Below the pieces are notes generated by a model. That model searched no databases. It saw only the letters and a list, made by a program, of their open reading frames with translations, and was not told the DNA's origin. DNA of 52,002 nucleotides from assembly GCA_964563495.1 (NCBI GenBank), contig CAZLYK010000025.1:1-52002 (forward strand), given 5' to 3'. Numbering within the stretch: position 1 is the first letter of the stretch; each line of letters starts with the position of its first letter. Shown here in pieces: positions 14,868 to 24,896 of the stretch. The stretch is from CAZLYK01 sp964563495. Lineage in GTDB: Bacteria > Acidobacteriota > Blastocatellia > RBC074. Position numbers and translations under genes: made by a program.

Positions 14868-17066
14868 ATGCGAACCAGACAACCACCCCGCAAACCACGG
14901 GAAAAGACCGCGGAAAAGACTCGCCAGAAGTCGCGCGAGCGGATTCTGTGGATTGCGCTTGTGCTGGTCACGTGGATGATCGCGGTGGTCTGGCGGCTGT
15001 CGTGGCTGCAGGTGGTGAGGCACGATTATTATCTGGAAAAGGCCGCACACAATCAGCAGAAGGAGATCGAGACCACTCCGGCGCGCGGCGCGATTCTGGA
15101 TCGTGACGGCAAGGAGCTGGCCTATAGTGTCATCACCGATTCGCTCTTCGCCGATCCGAAACTGCTCAAAGACGAGGATCGTCGCCGGTTGACGGCTCGA
15201 ATGCTCGCGCCATTGCTTGAGGTCGATGAGGGCGATCTGCTCAGGCGGCTCTCCGTCGACTCGAGTTTCGTCTGGATCAAACGCAAGATTTCGCTCGAGA
15301 CCTCCGATGCTGTCAAGCAGGCGATCATCGATCACAAGCTGATTGGGCTCTCGTTCAAGCAAGAGACGCAGCGATTCTATCCGAATGACTCACTCGCCGC
15401 ACACCTGGTCGGATATGTCGGGCTTGACGACCAGGGGCAGGCCGGTCTTGAGCAGTCAATGGACTCCCATCTGCGCGGGATCCCCGGTGAAATTGCGATC
15501 ATGAAGGACGCCTCGGGGCGTCCTTTCGAACGCAGCGAGATCCCCGCCATGACCGGGGCCAGGATGTTCACGACCATCGACGCGGGCTTGCAGCATAAAG
15601 TCGAGATCCTGCTCGACGACGTGGTCAAGCTAAGCCGGGCCAAGGGCGCTTACGCAATCGTCATGGATCCGAGCAATGGCGAGATCCTGGTCCTGGCCAA
15701 TGCTCCGTCCTTCAACCCGAACGAGAGGCCGAAGACATCAAACGATCCGGCCCGTCATAACCGCTTGATCAGCTTCCCTTATGAGCCGGGCTCGGTCTTC
15801 AAACTGGTCACATACGCAGCCGCTTTTGAGGAAGGGCTGGTCACGCCCGAAGACAAGGTCAATTGCGGAAACGGCGAGATCACTTTCGGCAAGCGCGTGA
15901 TTCACGACACGCACCCGTACGGCGTGCTGAGCGTCGCCGATGCTTTCGCCAAATCCTCGAACGTCGGCGCGATCAGGCTGGCGCAGAAAGTCGGCAAAGA
16001 GCGTCTTTACGATTATATCCTGCGCTTCGGTTTTGGCCGCCGGACCGGAATCGAACTGCCCGGCGAGTCGAAGGGGATCGTCAACCCATTGACCGCCTGG
16101 CGACCGGACTCGATCGGCTCTGTGGCTATCGGTCAGGAGGTCTCGGTAACTTTGTTGCAGGCGGTCGCGGCGATGGCGGCGGTCGCCAACCAGGGTGTCT
16201 GGGTTCAGCCTCACGTCCTAAAAACCATCGCCTCGCCTGACGGCCGGACGATCTTTGAGACAAAGCCCGAGACTCGACAAGTGATCAGCGCGAAGACGGC
16301 AAAGCAGATGTCTGAGATCCTGCAGCGCGTGGTTACGCAAGGGACTGCCCGGCACGCTGTCCGGTTGGAAGGTTATACCGCGGCGGGCAAGACCGGGACC
16401 CCGCAAAAGGTCGATGCGCTGACGCGGACGTACTCCAAGACTAAATACATGCCCTCGTTCGCCGGCTTTGTTCCGGCGACCAACCCGCGCTTTGCGATCA
16501 TGGTCATGATCGATGAGCCGGTCGGGCTTTATTACGGCGCAAGCGTCGCCGCGCCGGTCTTCAACCAGATCGCCGAGGTCGCGCTCGGCGATCTGGTCGT
16601 GCCCCCGGACGACCAGGGATTTCACGATTCAATGGTCAAGCTGGCGAAGAGGTATGAATCCGAAACGAGTAAGGATGCGGCGCAAACCGCTCAAGCGCCG
16701 GCCCCAACCGATCAAGACCTGAGCCGTGATTCGGCCGGGGTTGAGGTCGAGACGAAAAAGGCTGATCAAGCTGCCCGGCCGGCGAAAGGCCGATCGGGGG
16801 GACAGGTTTTCGGCAACCTCCCCCCATCGGCTGCCGGTTCAGCTCCGGCCAGGCCCGCACCGGCGCTGCGCGAGAGCGTCGAGCAGGTCGCAGCATACGG
16901 GGTCATGCCGGATTTTCGCGGGCGCGGGTTGCGCGCGGTCATACAAGCGTGTAGAGAATTGAATCTGAACGTCAGGTTTTACGGTTCCGGCGTGGCGGTC
17001 AAACAGATGCCGGCGCCGGGCGCCCGTGTCCGCCCGGGCGATGAATGCAGGGTTGAGTTTCATTAG
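14868..17066 (+). CDS. ftsI: Septal transpeptidase FtsI (class B PBP) with PASTA domain
   Basis: This is 732 residues: a basic cytoplasmic tail, one helix (about 26-45), the class B dimerisation region (TPARGAILDRDGKELAYSV), then the transpeptidase domain with SVFK (Ser about 308), SSN (about 363-365) and KTG (about 507-509). Residues 590-670 form a low-complexity linker rich in Ala, Pro and Lys. From about 678 a C-terminal PASTA unit follows (VMPDFRGRGLRAVIQACREL). It cross-links septal peptidoglycan together with FtsW. A PASTA tail makes it resemble SpoVD/Pbp2x more than E. coli FtsI. murE begins seven bases after its stop. Confidence 0.96.
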   Translation: MRTRQPPRKPREKTAEKTRQKSRERILWIALVLVTWMIAVVWRLSWLQVVRHDYYLEKAAHNQQKEIETTPARGAILDRDGKELAYSVITDSLFADPKLLKDEDRRRLTARMLAPLLEVDEGDLLRRLSVDSSFVWIKRKISLETSDAVKQAIIDHKLIGLSFKQETQRFYPNDSLAAHLVGYVGLDDQGQAGLEQSMDSHLRGIPGEIAIMKDASGRPFERSEIPAMTGARMFTTIDAGLQHKVEILLDDVVKLSRAKGAYAIVMDPSNGEILVLANAPSFNPNERPKTSNDPARHNRLISFPYEPGSVFKLVTYAAAFEEGLVTPEDKVNCGNGEITFGKRVIHDTHPYGVLSVADAFAKSSNVGAIRLAQKVGKERLYDYILRFGFGRRTGIELPGESKGIVNPLTAWRPDSIGSVAIGQEVSVTLLQAVAAMAAVANQGVWVQPHVLKTIASPDGRTIFETKPETRQVISAKTAKQMSEILQRVVTQGTARHAVRLEGYTAAGKTGTPQKVDALTRTYSKTKYMPSFAGFVPATNPRFAIMVMIDEPVGLYYGASVAAPVFNQIAEVALGDLVVPPDDQGFHDSMVKLAKRYESETSKDAAQTAQAPAPTDQDLSRDSAGVEVETKKADQAARPAKGRSGGQVFGNLPPSAAGSAPARPAPALRESVEQVAAYGVMPDFRGRGLRAVIQACRELNLNVRFYGSGVAVKQMPAPGARVRPGDECRVEFH

Positions 17067-17073
17067 ATTAAAA

Positions 17074-18615
17074 ATGATCAAAATTTGTGACATCGCGAGC
17101 TACATCAACGCGCGAACGAGTGGTGGCGATCAAAACGCCGCCGTCAGCGCTGCTCGGTCCGTTGTCACGCATGATTCGCGCCGCGTACTGCCGGGGGGCA
17201 TTTTCGTTGCAATCACAGGCGCACAGGTTGACGGAAATACTTACGTCAACCAGGCAACGGAGCGCGGCGCGAAGGCCATTATCTCCGAGCGCCCTCGACC
17301 CGAAGGATTCGAGGGCGTTTGGATGCAGGTGGAGGATGCGCGGGTCGCGTTGGCCGGGGCCGCGGCGTATGTTCACGGCCATCCCTCACGCAGGCTCAAG
17401 CTGGTCGGCGTCACCGGGACGAACGGCAAGACGACGACGGCCCATCTGATCGAGTCGATCTTCGCTGCGGCCGGGTTGAAGACGGCGATCATGGGGACGA
17501 TCAGCTACCGGATCGGCGAAGCAGAGCTCGAGGCGGAGATGACGACTCCGGAATCTCCCGAGATCCAGGATTTCCTGCGCCGTGCGGTCGAGGCCGGAGT
17601 GACCCACGCGGTCATGGAGGTATCGTCGATCGCGCTCGATCAGCATCGCGCCGATGGGCTGGACTTCGCGGCTGCGGCGTTCACCAACCTGACCCAGGAT
17701 CACCTGGATTTTCACGGTGACATGGATTCTTACTTCGCCGCCAAATGCAAGCTCTTTGACGGTCGGTTGGGCAAACGGCCGGGCTATTCGATCATCAACC
17801 TGGATGATCCGCGCGGGGCGGCATTGAAGGCAGTCTGTCACGCGAATGTGCTAACCTATGCACTTGAGGCCGTGGCGGAGATCACGACTGAGGAGCGTGG
17901 TTTCGGGCTCGACGGGCTGCATTTCAACGCCAGGACGCCGGCTGGTGAGATCGAAATCCACTCGCCGCTCGTCGGACGCCCCCACGCATACAATATCCTC
18001 TGCGCGATCGGCGTTGGTTTGGCGCTCGGTTTCGACCGCGAACTGATTGCTCGCGGAATCGGCCGGTGTCGCGGTGTGGCCGGCCGGTTCGAGTGCGTCA
18101 GTACGGCTGAGGACGACCTGACCGTGGTGGTCGATTATGCGCATACTCCGGATGCGCTGGTGAATGTCCTCGGCGCCGTCCGTGCGGCTCAATCGGAGGA
18201 GAAAGGTCTGCGCGGGTCGGTGATCACGGTCATGGGCTGCGGCGGCGATCGCGATCGAACCAAGCGCCCGTTGATGGGTGAGGAGGCGGCGAGGTTGAGT
18301 GATCTCGTGATTGCTACCTCCGATAACCCGCGAAGCGAGGATCCGCTCTTGATACTTAATGACATCAGAGTCGGACTGAACCGCGCCGGCAAACCGTTCG
18401 AGCTGATCGTCGATCGCCGCGAAGCGATCTATCGAGCGATCACGCAGGCCCGGCCCGGGGACGTCGTGCTGATCGCCGGCAAAGGGCACGAGACCTATCA
18501 GATCCTGGCGTCGGGCAAGATCGACTTCGATGACCGGGAGATCGCGAGGGAAGCGCTGGTCGAGAGGAGACTTTACAAATCCCGGGTCACCAATTCGAAA
18601 TCGTCGCGTCATTGA
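17074..18615 (+). CDS. murE: UDP-MurNAc-tripeptide synthetase MurE (meso-DAP type)
   Basis: This cytoplasmic Mur ligase adds the third residue to UDP-MurNAc-L-Ala-D-Glu. The ATP loop GTNGKTTT lies near residue 115, followed by the carbamylated-lysine region and the C-terminal domain with GCGGDRDRTKRP. The DNPRSEDP motif (Asp about 417) is the meso-diaminopimelate signature; lysine-adding enzymes differ here. This predicts DAP-type peptidoglycan. I chose ATG 17074 (MIKICDIASY), which follows the ftsI stop by seven bases, over the longer frame from 17026 that overlaps ftsI. A weak ribosome-binding site makes the start uncertain. murF follows after six bases. Confidence 0.96.
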   Translation: MIKICDIASYINARTSGGDQNAAVSAARSVVTHDSRRVLPGGIFVAITGAQVDGNTYVNQATERGAKAIISERPRPEGFEGVWMQVEDARVALAGAAAYVHGHPSRRLKLVGVTGTNGKTTTAHLIESIFAAAGLKTAIMGTISYRIGEAELEAEMTTPESPEIQDFLRRAVEAGVTHAVMEVSSIALDQHRADGLDFAAAAFTNLTQDHLDFHGDMDSYFAAKCKLFDGRLGKRPGYSIINLDDPRGAALKAVCHANVLTYALEAVAEITTEERGFGLDGLHFNARTPAGEIEIHSPLVGRPHAYNILCAIGVGLALGFDRELIARGIGRCRGVAGRFECVSTAEDDLTVVVDYAHTPDALVNVLGAVRAAQSEEKGLRGSVITVMGCGGDRDRTKRPLMGEEAARLSDLVIATSDNPRSEDPLLILNDIRVGLNRAGKPFELIVDRREAIYRAITQARPGDVVLIAGKGHETYQILASGKIDFDDREIAREALVERRLYKSRVTNSKSSRH

Positions 18616-18621
18616 ATTGAG

Positions 18622-20058
18622 ATGAAATTGTTTGAGATCGCGCGTCTGTGCGGCGCGAGTCATATCATGAAGGAAGAGTTGGCCGAGACTGCGCCGGCCG
18701 GTTTCAATATCGACTCGCGCAGTGTCCGGCCGGGTGAACTCTTCGTCGCCATCCCGGGTGAACGGGTCGACGGCCACCAGTTTGTCGCCGAGGTCTTTGA
18801 AAAGGGAGCAATCGCTGCGATCGTCGTTCACAAACGACTGCCGTTTGCCGCTTCGCTGGGCGAATTCGCGGAGAGGCTGCTCTTCGTTGAGAATACCTCC
18901 TGCGCTTTGCAGCAGATGGCCGCGAGAGTTCTGGCCGGATGGCGTCGCCCTGTCGTCGGGATCACCGGCAGCGCGGGCAAGACCACGATCAAGGACCTGA
19001 CCGCTCTGGTTTTATCCGCCTCGGGCAAGGTTCTCAAATCGCTCGGTAATCTCAACACCAGTTATGGTCTGCCTCTCACCGTCTCGCGGATGATCACCGG
19101 CGGCGCGGAGCCCGGGGATTTCGATTTCACCGTCCTTGAAATGGGGATGAGTTCGTTTGGCGAGATCGCTTGTCTGGTTAACCTGGCCCCTCCCACTGTC
19201 GGGGTGATCGCCAACGTCGGGACGGCGCACATCGAATTTTTCGGGACGCAGGATCGGATCTCGCGCGCCAAGGCGGAGATGGTCGATGGGATCAAGCCCG
19301 GCGGGACGGCCGTGCTCAATGCCGATGACCCGCGCGTGCTCGGGATGCGCGAGAGGCGAAGCGACATCAACATCCTGACTTTCGGAATTGACGGCGGGGC
19401 GGATGTCATGGCGCGCGAGATGACGAGCACCGGTCAGTTCGGCGGCACGCGATTCGTCTTGAAAACGCCGAGTGGAGAGGCCGAAGTCAGGCTGCCGCTG
19501 ATCGGACGCTATAATGTCTATAATGCTCTGGCCGCCTCCGCCACGGCGCACGCCTTAGGTCAGACGGCCGGTCAGACGGCCGCCCAACTGGCTCTAGCCT
19601 CTCCTTCAAAGATGCGCGGAGAGGTGTTGCGATTCGCCAACGGCGTGACGGTGATCGACGATTCGTATAATTCGAATCCGCAGGCCTTGCTTGAATCTGT
19701 TCGCTCGATGCTCGGCGCCAAAGGTTTCAGCCGGCGCGTAGTGGTCGCCGGCGAGATGCTCGAGCTCGGAGCCGAGGGCCCGCCATGGCATCGCCATTGC
19801 GGCGGCGAGATCTGCGCGATGGGGATCGACCGCCTGATCGGAGTTCGCGGGCTGGCTCGTGAACTGGTCAAGGGCGCGATCGATCACGGCATGAAGGCTG
19901 AACAGGCGGAATTTTATGAGACTCCGGAGGAAGCAGGTGAGCGCCTGGTCGCGGAGGCTCGCCCGGGCGATCTGATCCTGGTCAAGGGGTCGCGAGGGGT
20001 GCGGACCGAACGCGTGGTAGAGAAATTGCGGGGCGCGTTCAGCTCGCCGGGCTCCTGA
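18622..20058 (+). CDS. murF: UDP-MurNAc-tripeptide:D-Ala-D-Ala ligase MurF
   Basis: This 478-residue Mur ligase attaches D-Ala-D-Ala to complete the UDP-MurNAc pentapeptide. The MurF-type N-terminal substrate domain (FNIDSRSVRPGELFVAIPG) is followed by the ATP loop GSAGKTTIKD (about 114-123), EMGMSSFGEI, NADDPR, and DDSYNSNP in the C-terminal domain, the MurF hallmark. Order and spacing place it within the single dcw transcript. No D-Ala-D-Ala ligase (ddl) gene is present in the window, so that substrate must come from a locus elsewhere. Confidence 0.96.
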   Translation: MKLFEIARLCGASHIMKEELAETAPAGFNIDSRSVRPGELFVAIPGERVDGHQFVAEVFEKGAIAAIVVHKRLPFAASLGEFAERLLFVENTSCALQQMAARVLAGWRRPVVGITGSAGKTTIKDLTALVLSASGKVLKSLGNLNTSYGLPLTVSRMITGGAEPGDFDFTVLEMGMSSFGEIACLVNLAPPTVGVIANVGTAHIEFFGTQDRISRAKAEMVDGIKPGGTAVLNADDPRVLGMRERRSDINILTFGIDGGADVMAREMTSTGQFGGTRFVLKTPSGEAEVRLPLIGRYNVYNALAASATAHALGQTAGQTAAQLALASPSKMRGEVLRFANGVTVIDDSYNSNPQALLESVRSMLGAKGFSRRVVVAGEMLELGAEGPPWHRHCGGEICAMGIDRLIGVRGLARELVKGAIDHGMKAEQAEFYETPEEAGERLVAEARPGDLILVKGSRGVRTERVVEKLRGAFSSPGS

Positions 20059-20124
20059 AGAAGCGTTAAGGAGAGACGGAAGTGAGCAGTTGGTACAAGT
20101 CGCCGCCCACTGCCTCTGACTACA

Positions 20125-21228
20125 ATGCTCTATTACCTCTGTTACGAACTGCTCTACCGTAAATACGCTTCAGAGTTGCCGCTGCTGAAAGTATTCAACG
20201 TTTTTCAGTACGTCACCTTCCGCACGGCCTACGCGGCGATTACGGCTCTGGCTCTCAGTTTGATCTTCGGGCCGCTGGTCATTGGCAAGCTGCGCGAGTT
20301 CAGATTCGGCCAGGAGATTCGCGAGGAGGGGCCGGCTTCGCACCAGGCCAAACGAGGCACTCCGACCATGGGCGGGGTCATGATCGTAGGATCGGTCTTT
20401 ATCTCTACCCTGCTCTGGGCGAATTTGCGCAACTGGTCGGTCTGGACGGCGATGGTCGGGATGCTCGGGTGCGCGGCGATAGGCTTCGCAGACGATTATC
20501 TCAAGATCGCCAGGAAGCACAGCCTCGGCCTGACCGCGCGACAGAAGATCGCCGGGCAATTGCTGGTCTGCCTGATGATCGGCGGCATGCTCTTTGCGTT
20601 TACCGATTTCACTTCGGTGCTCAACGTCCCGTTCTTTAAAAACTTCCGCCCCGATCTGCACGTCTGGGGCTATATCGTCTTCATCGTCATGGTGATCATC
20701 GGTTCATCGAACGCGGTCAATCTGACCGATGGGCTCGACGGTCTGGCGATCAGCATCACGGTCATCGCGGCTTCGGCTTTGACGGCGTTGGTTTATGTGA
20801 CCGGGCACGCCAGGTTCGCCGACTATCTCGATCTGCCCCATACGCCGGGCGTCTGGGAAGTGACGATCATGGGCGGCGCGCTGGTCGGCGCGAGCCTGGG
20901 TTTTCTCTGGTTCAACGCTCCGCAAGCCGAAGTCTTTATGGGCGACGTCGGCAGTTTGGGCATCGGCGGGGCTCTCGGCACGATGAGCGTGCTGATCAAG
21001 CAGGAGCTGGTCCTGCCGATCCTCGGCGGGGTCTTCGTGATCGAGGCGCTCTCGGTCATGATCCAGGTCACGTCATTCAAGCTGACCGGAAAGAGGGTTT
21101 TCAAGATGGCGCCGCTGCACCATCATTTTGAGCTCCTCGGTTGGAAAGAACCGAAGATAGTTTTTCGCTTTTTGATTGTTGCGATTCTCTTCGCCCTGCT
21201 GAGCCTTTCGACGCTCAAGCTGCGTTAA
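20125..21228 (+). CDS. mraY: Phospho-MurNAc-pentapeptide transferase MraY
   Basis: This 367-residue membrane enzyme transfers phospho-MurNAc-pentapeptide to undecaprenyl phosphate, making lipid I. About ten helices alternate with conserved cytoplasmic loops: KRGTPTMGG, GFADDYLKI (Mg-binding aspartates), NLTDGLDGLA, the nucleotide-site segment FNAPQAEVFMGDVGSL, and PLHHHFELLGW. The length is typical. It starts 66 bases after murF, and its stop is two bases before the murD ATG. Confidence 0.97.
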   Translation: MLYYLCYELLYRKYASELPLLKVFNVFQYVTFRTAYAAITALALSLIFGPLVIGKLREFRFGQEIREEGPASHQAKRGTPTMGGVMIVGSVFISTLLWANLRNWSVWTAMVGMLGCAAIGFADDYLKIARKHSLGLTARQKIAGQLLVCLMIGGMLFAFTDFTSVLNVPFFKNFRPDLHVWGYIVFIVMVIIGSSNAVNLTDGLDGLAISITVIAASALTALVYVTGHARFADYLDLPHTPGVWEVTIMGGALVGASLGFLWFNAPQAEVFMGDVGSLGIGGALGTMSVLIKQELVLPILGGVFVIEALSVMIQVTSFKLTGKRVFKMAPLHHHFELLGWKEPKIVFRFLIVAILFALLSLSTLKLR

Positions 21229-21230
21229 TC

Positions 21231-22583
21231 ATGGATTTAAGCGGTAAAAATGTCCTGGTCGTTGGGTTGGCGCGCAGCGGCGTGGCGGCGTCGGAGTTTC
21301 TCGCCGGCCGCGGGGCGATTGTGACGATCAACGACGCCAAGCCGGAAGGCGAGCTCAAGGAAGCCGCGTCGCTGCGAGAGAAGGGAATCAAGGTTGTCGC
21401 CGGATCGCATCCGGCCGAGTTGTTTGAAAAATCTGATTTGATCGTTGTCAGCCCCGGGGTGCCGCTCACCCTCGAGGCTTTTCAGCGGGCGCGCGCAGCC
21501 GGTACTCCGGTCATCGGCGAGATAGAGCTCGCCGCGCGATACCTCCGCGGTCGTTTGGTCGGGATCACCGGAACCAACGGCAAGACCACGACCACGACCC
21601 TCATCGGCGAATTGCTCAAAAACGCCGGTTTGCCGACGCAGGTCGGAGGCAATATCGGGACGCCGCTCATCTCGCTGGTCGAGCAATCCCGCGACGACGG
21701 GTTGACAGTCGTCGAGTTGAGCAGTTTTCAGCTCGAAACTGTCGATCGATTGCACGCGTTCGTGGCGGTGCTGATCAATATCACACCCGACCACCTGGAT
21801 CGTTACGCCTCGATCGATGATTATGCGGCGGCGAAAGCCAAGATCTTTGGCAACCAGACGGGGAGTGATTTTGCCGTGCTCAACGCGGATGACGAGCGCG
21901 TCGAGAAGATGGGGGCGCTGACCAAAGCGCGCACCATCTTCTTCAGCCGGCGGCGCGAGCTGAGCGAGGGCGTCTTTTTGCGCGGACAGGAGGTGATCAG
22001 TCGCGATCGCGGTTCTGAGAAAGTGATGCTCAGACGCGCCGAGATCCCGCTCCAGGGTGATCATAATCTGGAAAATGTCATGTCGGCGCTGGCTGCCGGT
22101 CGGGCCTGCGGCGCCTCGCCCGAATCGATGCGCGAGACTGTCCGCGGATTCAAGGGCGTCGAACATCGTCTGGAGTTCGTCGCCGAGATCGACGGTGTCA
22201 AGTTCTACAATGACTCCAAGGCGACCAATGTCGACGCCGCGATCAAATCGATCGAGGCCTTTGCCGGCGGCCTGATTGTTATCCTGGGCGGCAAGGATAA
22301 AGGCGGTGATTTCAGACCGCTCGCGCCGCTGGTGCGGAGCCGGTGTCAACACGTGATTCTGATCGGCGCCGCCGCCGGCAAGATCGCCGCCGCACTCGAA
22401 GGCGCAGGCCCGCTCCATCCGGCCGGGACCATGCCAGAAGCGGTCGAGCTGGGATTCAGGCTCAGCCGACCGGGTCAGACCGTCCTCCTCGCCCCGGCCT
22501 GCGCGAGCTTCGATATGTTCGACAATTTCGAGCATCGCGGCCGGATTTTTAAACAGGCCGTCGAGGGCTTGAGAACTTACTGA
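21231..22583 (+). CDS. murD: UDP-MurNAc-L-alanine:D-glutamate ligase MurD
   Basis: This is a 450-residue cytoplasmic ligase that adds D-Glu. The N-terminal Rossmann part (KNVLVVGLARSGVAA), ATP loop GTNGKTTTTT (about 113-122), ELSSFQLE, NITPDHLDRY and the C-terminal domain NDSKATNVDAA, ILGGKDKG, LAPACASFDMFDNFEHRG are all intact. I use ATG 21231, two bases after the mraY stop and directly before the conserved N-terminus. The frame is open upstream to 21141, but only as a shadow of mraY. Confidence 0.96.
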   Translation: MDLSGKNVLVVGLARSGVAASEFLAGRGAIVTINDAKPEGELKEAASLREKGIKVVAGSHPAELFEKSDLIVVSPGVPLTLEAFQRARAAGTPVIGEIELAARYLRGRLVGITGTNGKTTTTTLIGELLKNAGLPTQVGGNIGTPLISLVEQSRDDGLTVVELSSFQLETVDRLHAFVAVLINITPDHLDRYASIDDYAAAKAKIFGNQTGSDFAVLNADDERVEKMGALTKARTIFFSRRRELSEGVFLRGQEVISRDRGSEKVMLRRAEIPLQGDHNLENVMSALAAGRACGASPESMRETVRGFKGVEHRLEFVAEIDGVKFYNDSKATNVDAAIKSIEAFAGGLIVILGGKDKGGDFRPLAPLVRSRCQHVILIGAAAGKIAAALEGAGPLHPAGTMPEAVELGFRLSRPGQTVLLAPACASFDMFDNFEHRGRIFKQAVEGLRTY

Positions 22584-22610
22584 TTTCAGTAACTTAACCG
22601 ATGTTTAACC

Positions 22611-23729
22611 ATGGCTGAGACCGGACGTAAAAATTTGTTACAGACGATCGAGGAGCTGCGCTGGGATTTGTGGCTGGCAGTGACCGCGATCGGTCTGGTC
22701 ATCTTTGGCGTGGTCATGGTCTACAGCGCATCGGCAGGCGCCAGAAACCCGAACAAGTTTTTGTTCGGTCAAGTCGCCTGGGCGATCACCGGTCTGATCG
22801 TCATGGCGGTTGTCCAGCGAATCGATTACCACCGTTATGCGCAGCCGGGATTCGTTTATGGGTTTATTGGCGTCTGCATCATTCTATTATTGCTTGTCTT
22901 TCTCTTTCCGCCGGTCAACGGCGCACACCGCTGGCTGATCTTAAGGGGGTTGTCGGCTCAGCCGTCGGAGCTGACCAAGATCGCCCTGGTTATCTTCCTC
23001 GCCTGGTTTTTGTCGGAGCGCGAGCGGGATGGTGAATTGGGAAGCTTCTGGGCGACGGTGGCGCCCGCCACGGTCGTGCTGGGCATTCTCTCGGTCCTGG
23101 TGATCAGAGAGCCTGATCTGGGAACGACGCTCATGTTCGGGGTCGTCTTTATCGCCATGCTCTTCGCCGCCGGAGTCCCGCTCAAGCACCTGCTCGGGCT
23201 TTCGCCGATTCTGGCTCCGGGGGTGATTTATCTGGTCGTCAAAGTCGCCTGGCGCTGGGACCGGATCAGGATATTTTGGGACCCCGAGCGGGATCCGCTC
23301 GGCAAAGGCTACCAGGTTTTGCAGTCCCTGATTGCCGTCGGCTCGGGTGGATCGCACGGCCTGGGATTCGGTCTGAGCAGGCAGAAGCTGGCGTTTTTAC
23401 CGGCGCCGCAATCGGATTTTATCTTCGCGGTGATTGCCGAAGAACTGGGGCTGGTCGGCGCGATCACGCTCGTCATGGTCTTTGGGTTTTTCCTCTGGCG
23501 CGGGCTGCTGGCGGCGTATCGCGCTCAGGATCGCATGGGCCAATTGCTCGCCGTCGGGCTGGTTACCGGGTTGGTGGTGCAGGCTCTTTTCAATATCAGC
23601 GTCGCGATCAACCTGCTGCCGGCCAAGGGGATTACCCTGCCATTTGTCAGCGCGGGCGGCTCGTCGCTGGTTGTGACGCTCGCGGCAGCGGGCATTTTGC
23701 TCAACGTTTCCGAGCAAAAAGCCAGGTAG
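22611..23729 (+). CDS. ftsW: Septal peptidoglycan polymerase FtsW (SEDS family)
   Basis: This 372-residue SEDS protein is predicted to span the membrane about ten times. It polymerises lipid II at the septum in complex with FtsI. Visible family marks are VMVYSAS in the first helix, QPSELTKIALVIFLAWFLS, REPDLGTTLMFG (the catalytic Asp region), FLPAPQSDFIFAVIAEELG, and GITLPFVSAGGSSLV near the end. The cytoplasmic N-terminus is short. murG follows 14 bases after the stop if its TTG start is right. Confidence 0.96.
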   Translation: MAETGRKNLLQTIEELRWDLWLAVTAIGLVIFGVVMVYSASAGARNPNKFLFGQVAWAITGLIVMAVVQRIDYHRYAQPGFVYGFIGVCIILLLLVFLFPPVNGAHRWLILRGLSAQPSELTKIALVIFLAWFLSERERDGELGSFWATVAPATVVLGILSVLVIREPDLGTTLMFGVVFIAMLFAAGVPLKHLLGLSPILAPGVIYLVVKVAWRWDRIRIFWDPERDPLGKGYQVLQSLIAVGSGGSHGLGFGLSRQKLAFLPAPQSDFIFAVIAEELGLVGAITLVMVFGFFLWRGLLAAYRAQDRMGQLLAVGLVTGLVVQALFNISVAINLLPAKGITLPFVSAGGSSLVVTLAAAGILLNVSEQKAR

Positions 23730-23743
23730 ACAGACGGGATAAA

Positions 23744-24868
23744 TTGAAATCTGAGAGGGGAGAAATCCGGGATTCGAAATCGGCCGTCACGGTGATCATT
23801 GCCGGCGGCGGAACCGGCGGGCATATCTATCCCGGGATTGCGATCGCGCAGGAGTTCAAGCGGCGCGACGCGGGGTCGCAAGTCTTGTTTGTCGGAACGG
23901 CTCGGGGGCTGGAAACAAAGATCGTCCCGCGTGAGGGATTCGGGTTGGAGCTGATCGAGGTGACGGCACTCAAACGAGTCGGTCTGGTCAAAAGCATCGG
24001 GTCGCTCTTCAAGCTGCCGGCCAGTTTTCTGGCGGTGCGTTCTTTGATCAAAAAAGTCAAACCGGATGTGGTCATCGGAGTCGGCGGTTATGCTTCGGGT
24101 CCGGTGGTCTTGATTGCCGCGCTGATGGGAGTGCCGACGATCGTCGCCGAGCAGAATGCACTGCCGGGTTTTACCAATCGGGTGCTCTCTTACTTCGTCA
24201 AAGCGGCGGCCGTCTCGTTTGAAGAGGCGAGAGAGTATTTCGGCGCCAGGGCCGAGATCACGGGCAATCCGGTCCGCGCTGAGTTCTTCGATGTGCCATC
24301 CAGAGAGCCGGGAGATGTGATCCATATCCTGATCACGGGCGGCAGCCAGGGTGCGCACGCGATCAACCAGGCTCTGATCGGCGCACTGCCCCTGCTGGCG
24401 GGTGAAAGCGAACGGATTTCGATCACTCACCAGACGGGTGAGCAGGACTTTGAGATGGTTTCCGCCGCCTATCGGAACTCAGGGTTGCGGGCCGAGGTCA
24501 AGCCTTACCTAGAGCGCATGGTTGCGGAGTTCGCCCGGGCCGATCTGGTCATCAGCCGCGCCGGCGCGACGACCGTCGCCGAGCTCGCCGCGGCCGGCAA
24601 GCCGGCGCTCATGATCCCGTTCCCGTTCGCCGCGGACGATCATCAACGGAAAAATGCCGAGGCCGTCGAGCGGGCCGGCGCCGGCAGGATGATTCTTCAG
24701 GTCGAATTGACCCCCGAGCGCCTGGCGCAGGAGTTATTATGGCTGACCCGCGATTCGCAGCAACTGGCTCGCATGGCCGAGGCGAGCAAAAAACTTGGGC
24801 ATCCCGATGCTGCCTCTCGCGTGGTCGATTTAGCCGGGAAGATATTGAAACGACCGGCGGCCGGTTGA
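23744..24868 (+). CDS. murG: Lipid II synthase MurG
   Basis: This GT-B glycosyltransferase adds GlcNAc to lipid I at the inner membrane face. Motifs are IIAGGGTGGHIYPGIAIA, GVGGYASGPVV, AEQNALPGFTNRVL, TGNPVRAEF, TGGSQGAHAIN, SRAGATTVAELAA and PFPFAADDHQRKNAE. No ATG lies near the conserved start. The frame is open far upstream into ftsW, but only as a shadow. I place the start at TTG 23744, 14 bases after the ftsW stop, leaving 17 residues before the glycine-rich loop. A GTG at 23792 would leave almost none. Expect the true start within this range. Confidence 0.93.
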   Translation: MKSERGEIRDSKSAVTVIIAGGGTGGHIYPGIAIAQEFKRRDAGSQVLFVGTARGLETKIVPREGFGLELIEVTALKRVGLVKSIGSLFKLPASFLAVRSLIKKVKPDVVIGVGGYASGPVVLIAALMGVPTIVAEQNALPGFTNRVLSYFVKAAAVSFEEAREYFGARAEITGNPVRAEFFDVPSREPGDVIHILITGGSQGAHAINQALIGALPLLAGESERISITHQTGEQDFEMVSAAYRNSGLRAEVKPYLERMVAEFARADLVISRAGATTVAELAAAGKPALMIPFPFAADDHQRKNAEAVERAGAGRMILQVELTPERLAQELLWLTRDSQQLARMAEASKKLGHPDAASRVVDLAGKILKRPAAG

Positions 24869-24896
24869 TTGCCCGCCGCTCCCGGTTCAACTGAGC

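Noticed and set aside
21237..22535. 432-residue minus-strand ORF opposite murD
   Set aside because: It is a shadow of a certain gene with His/Asp/Arg-rich composition typical of reverse-frame reading.
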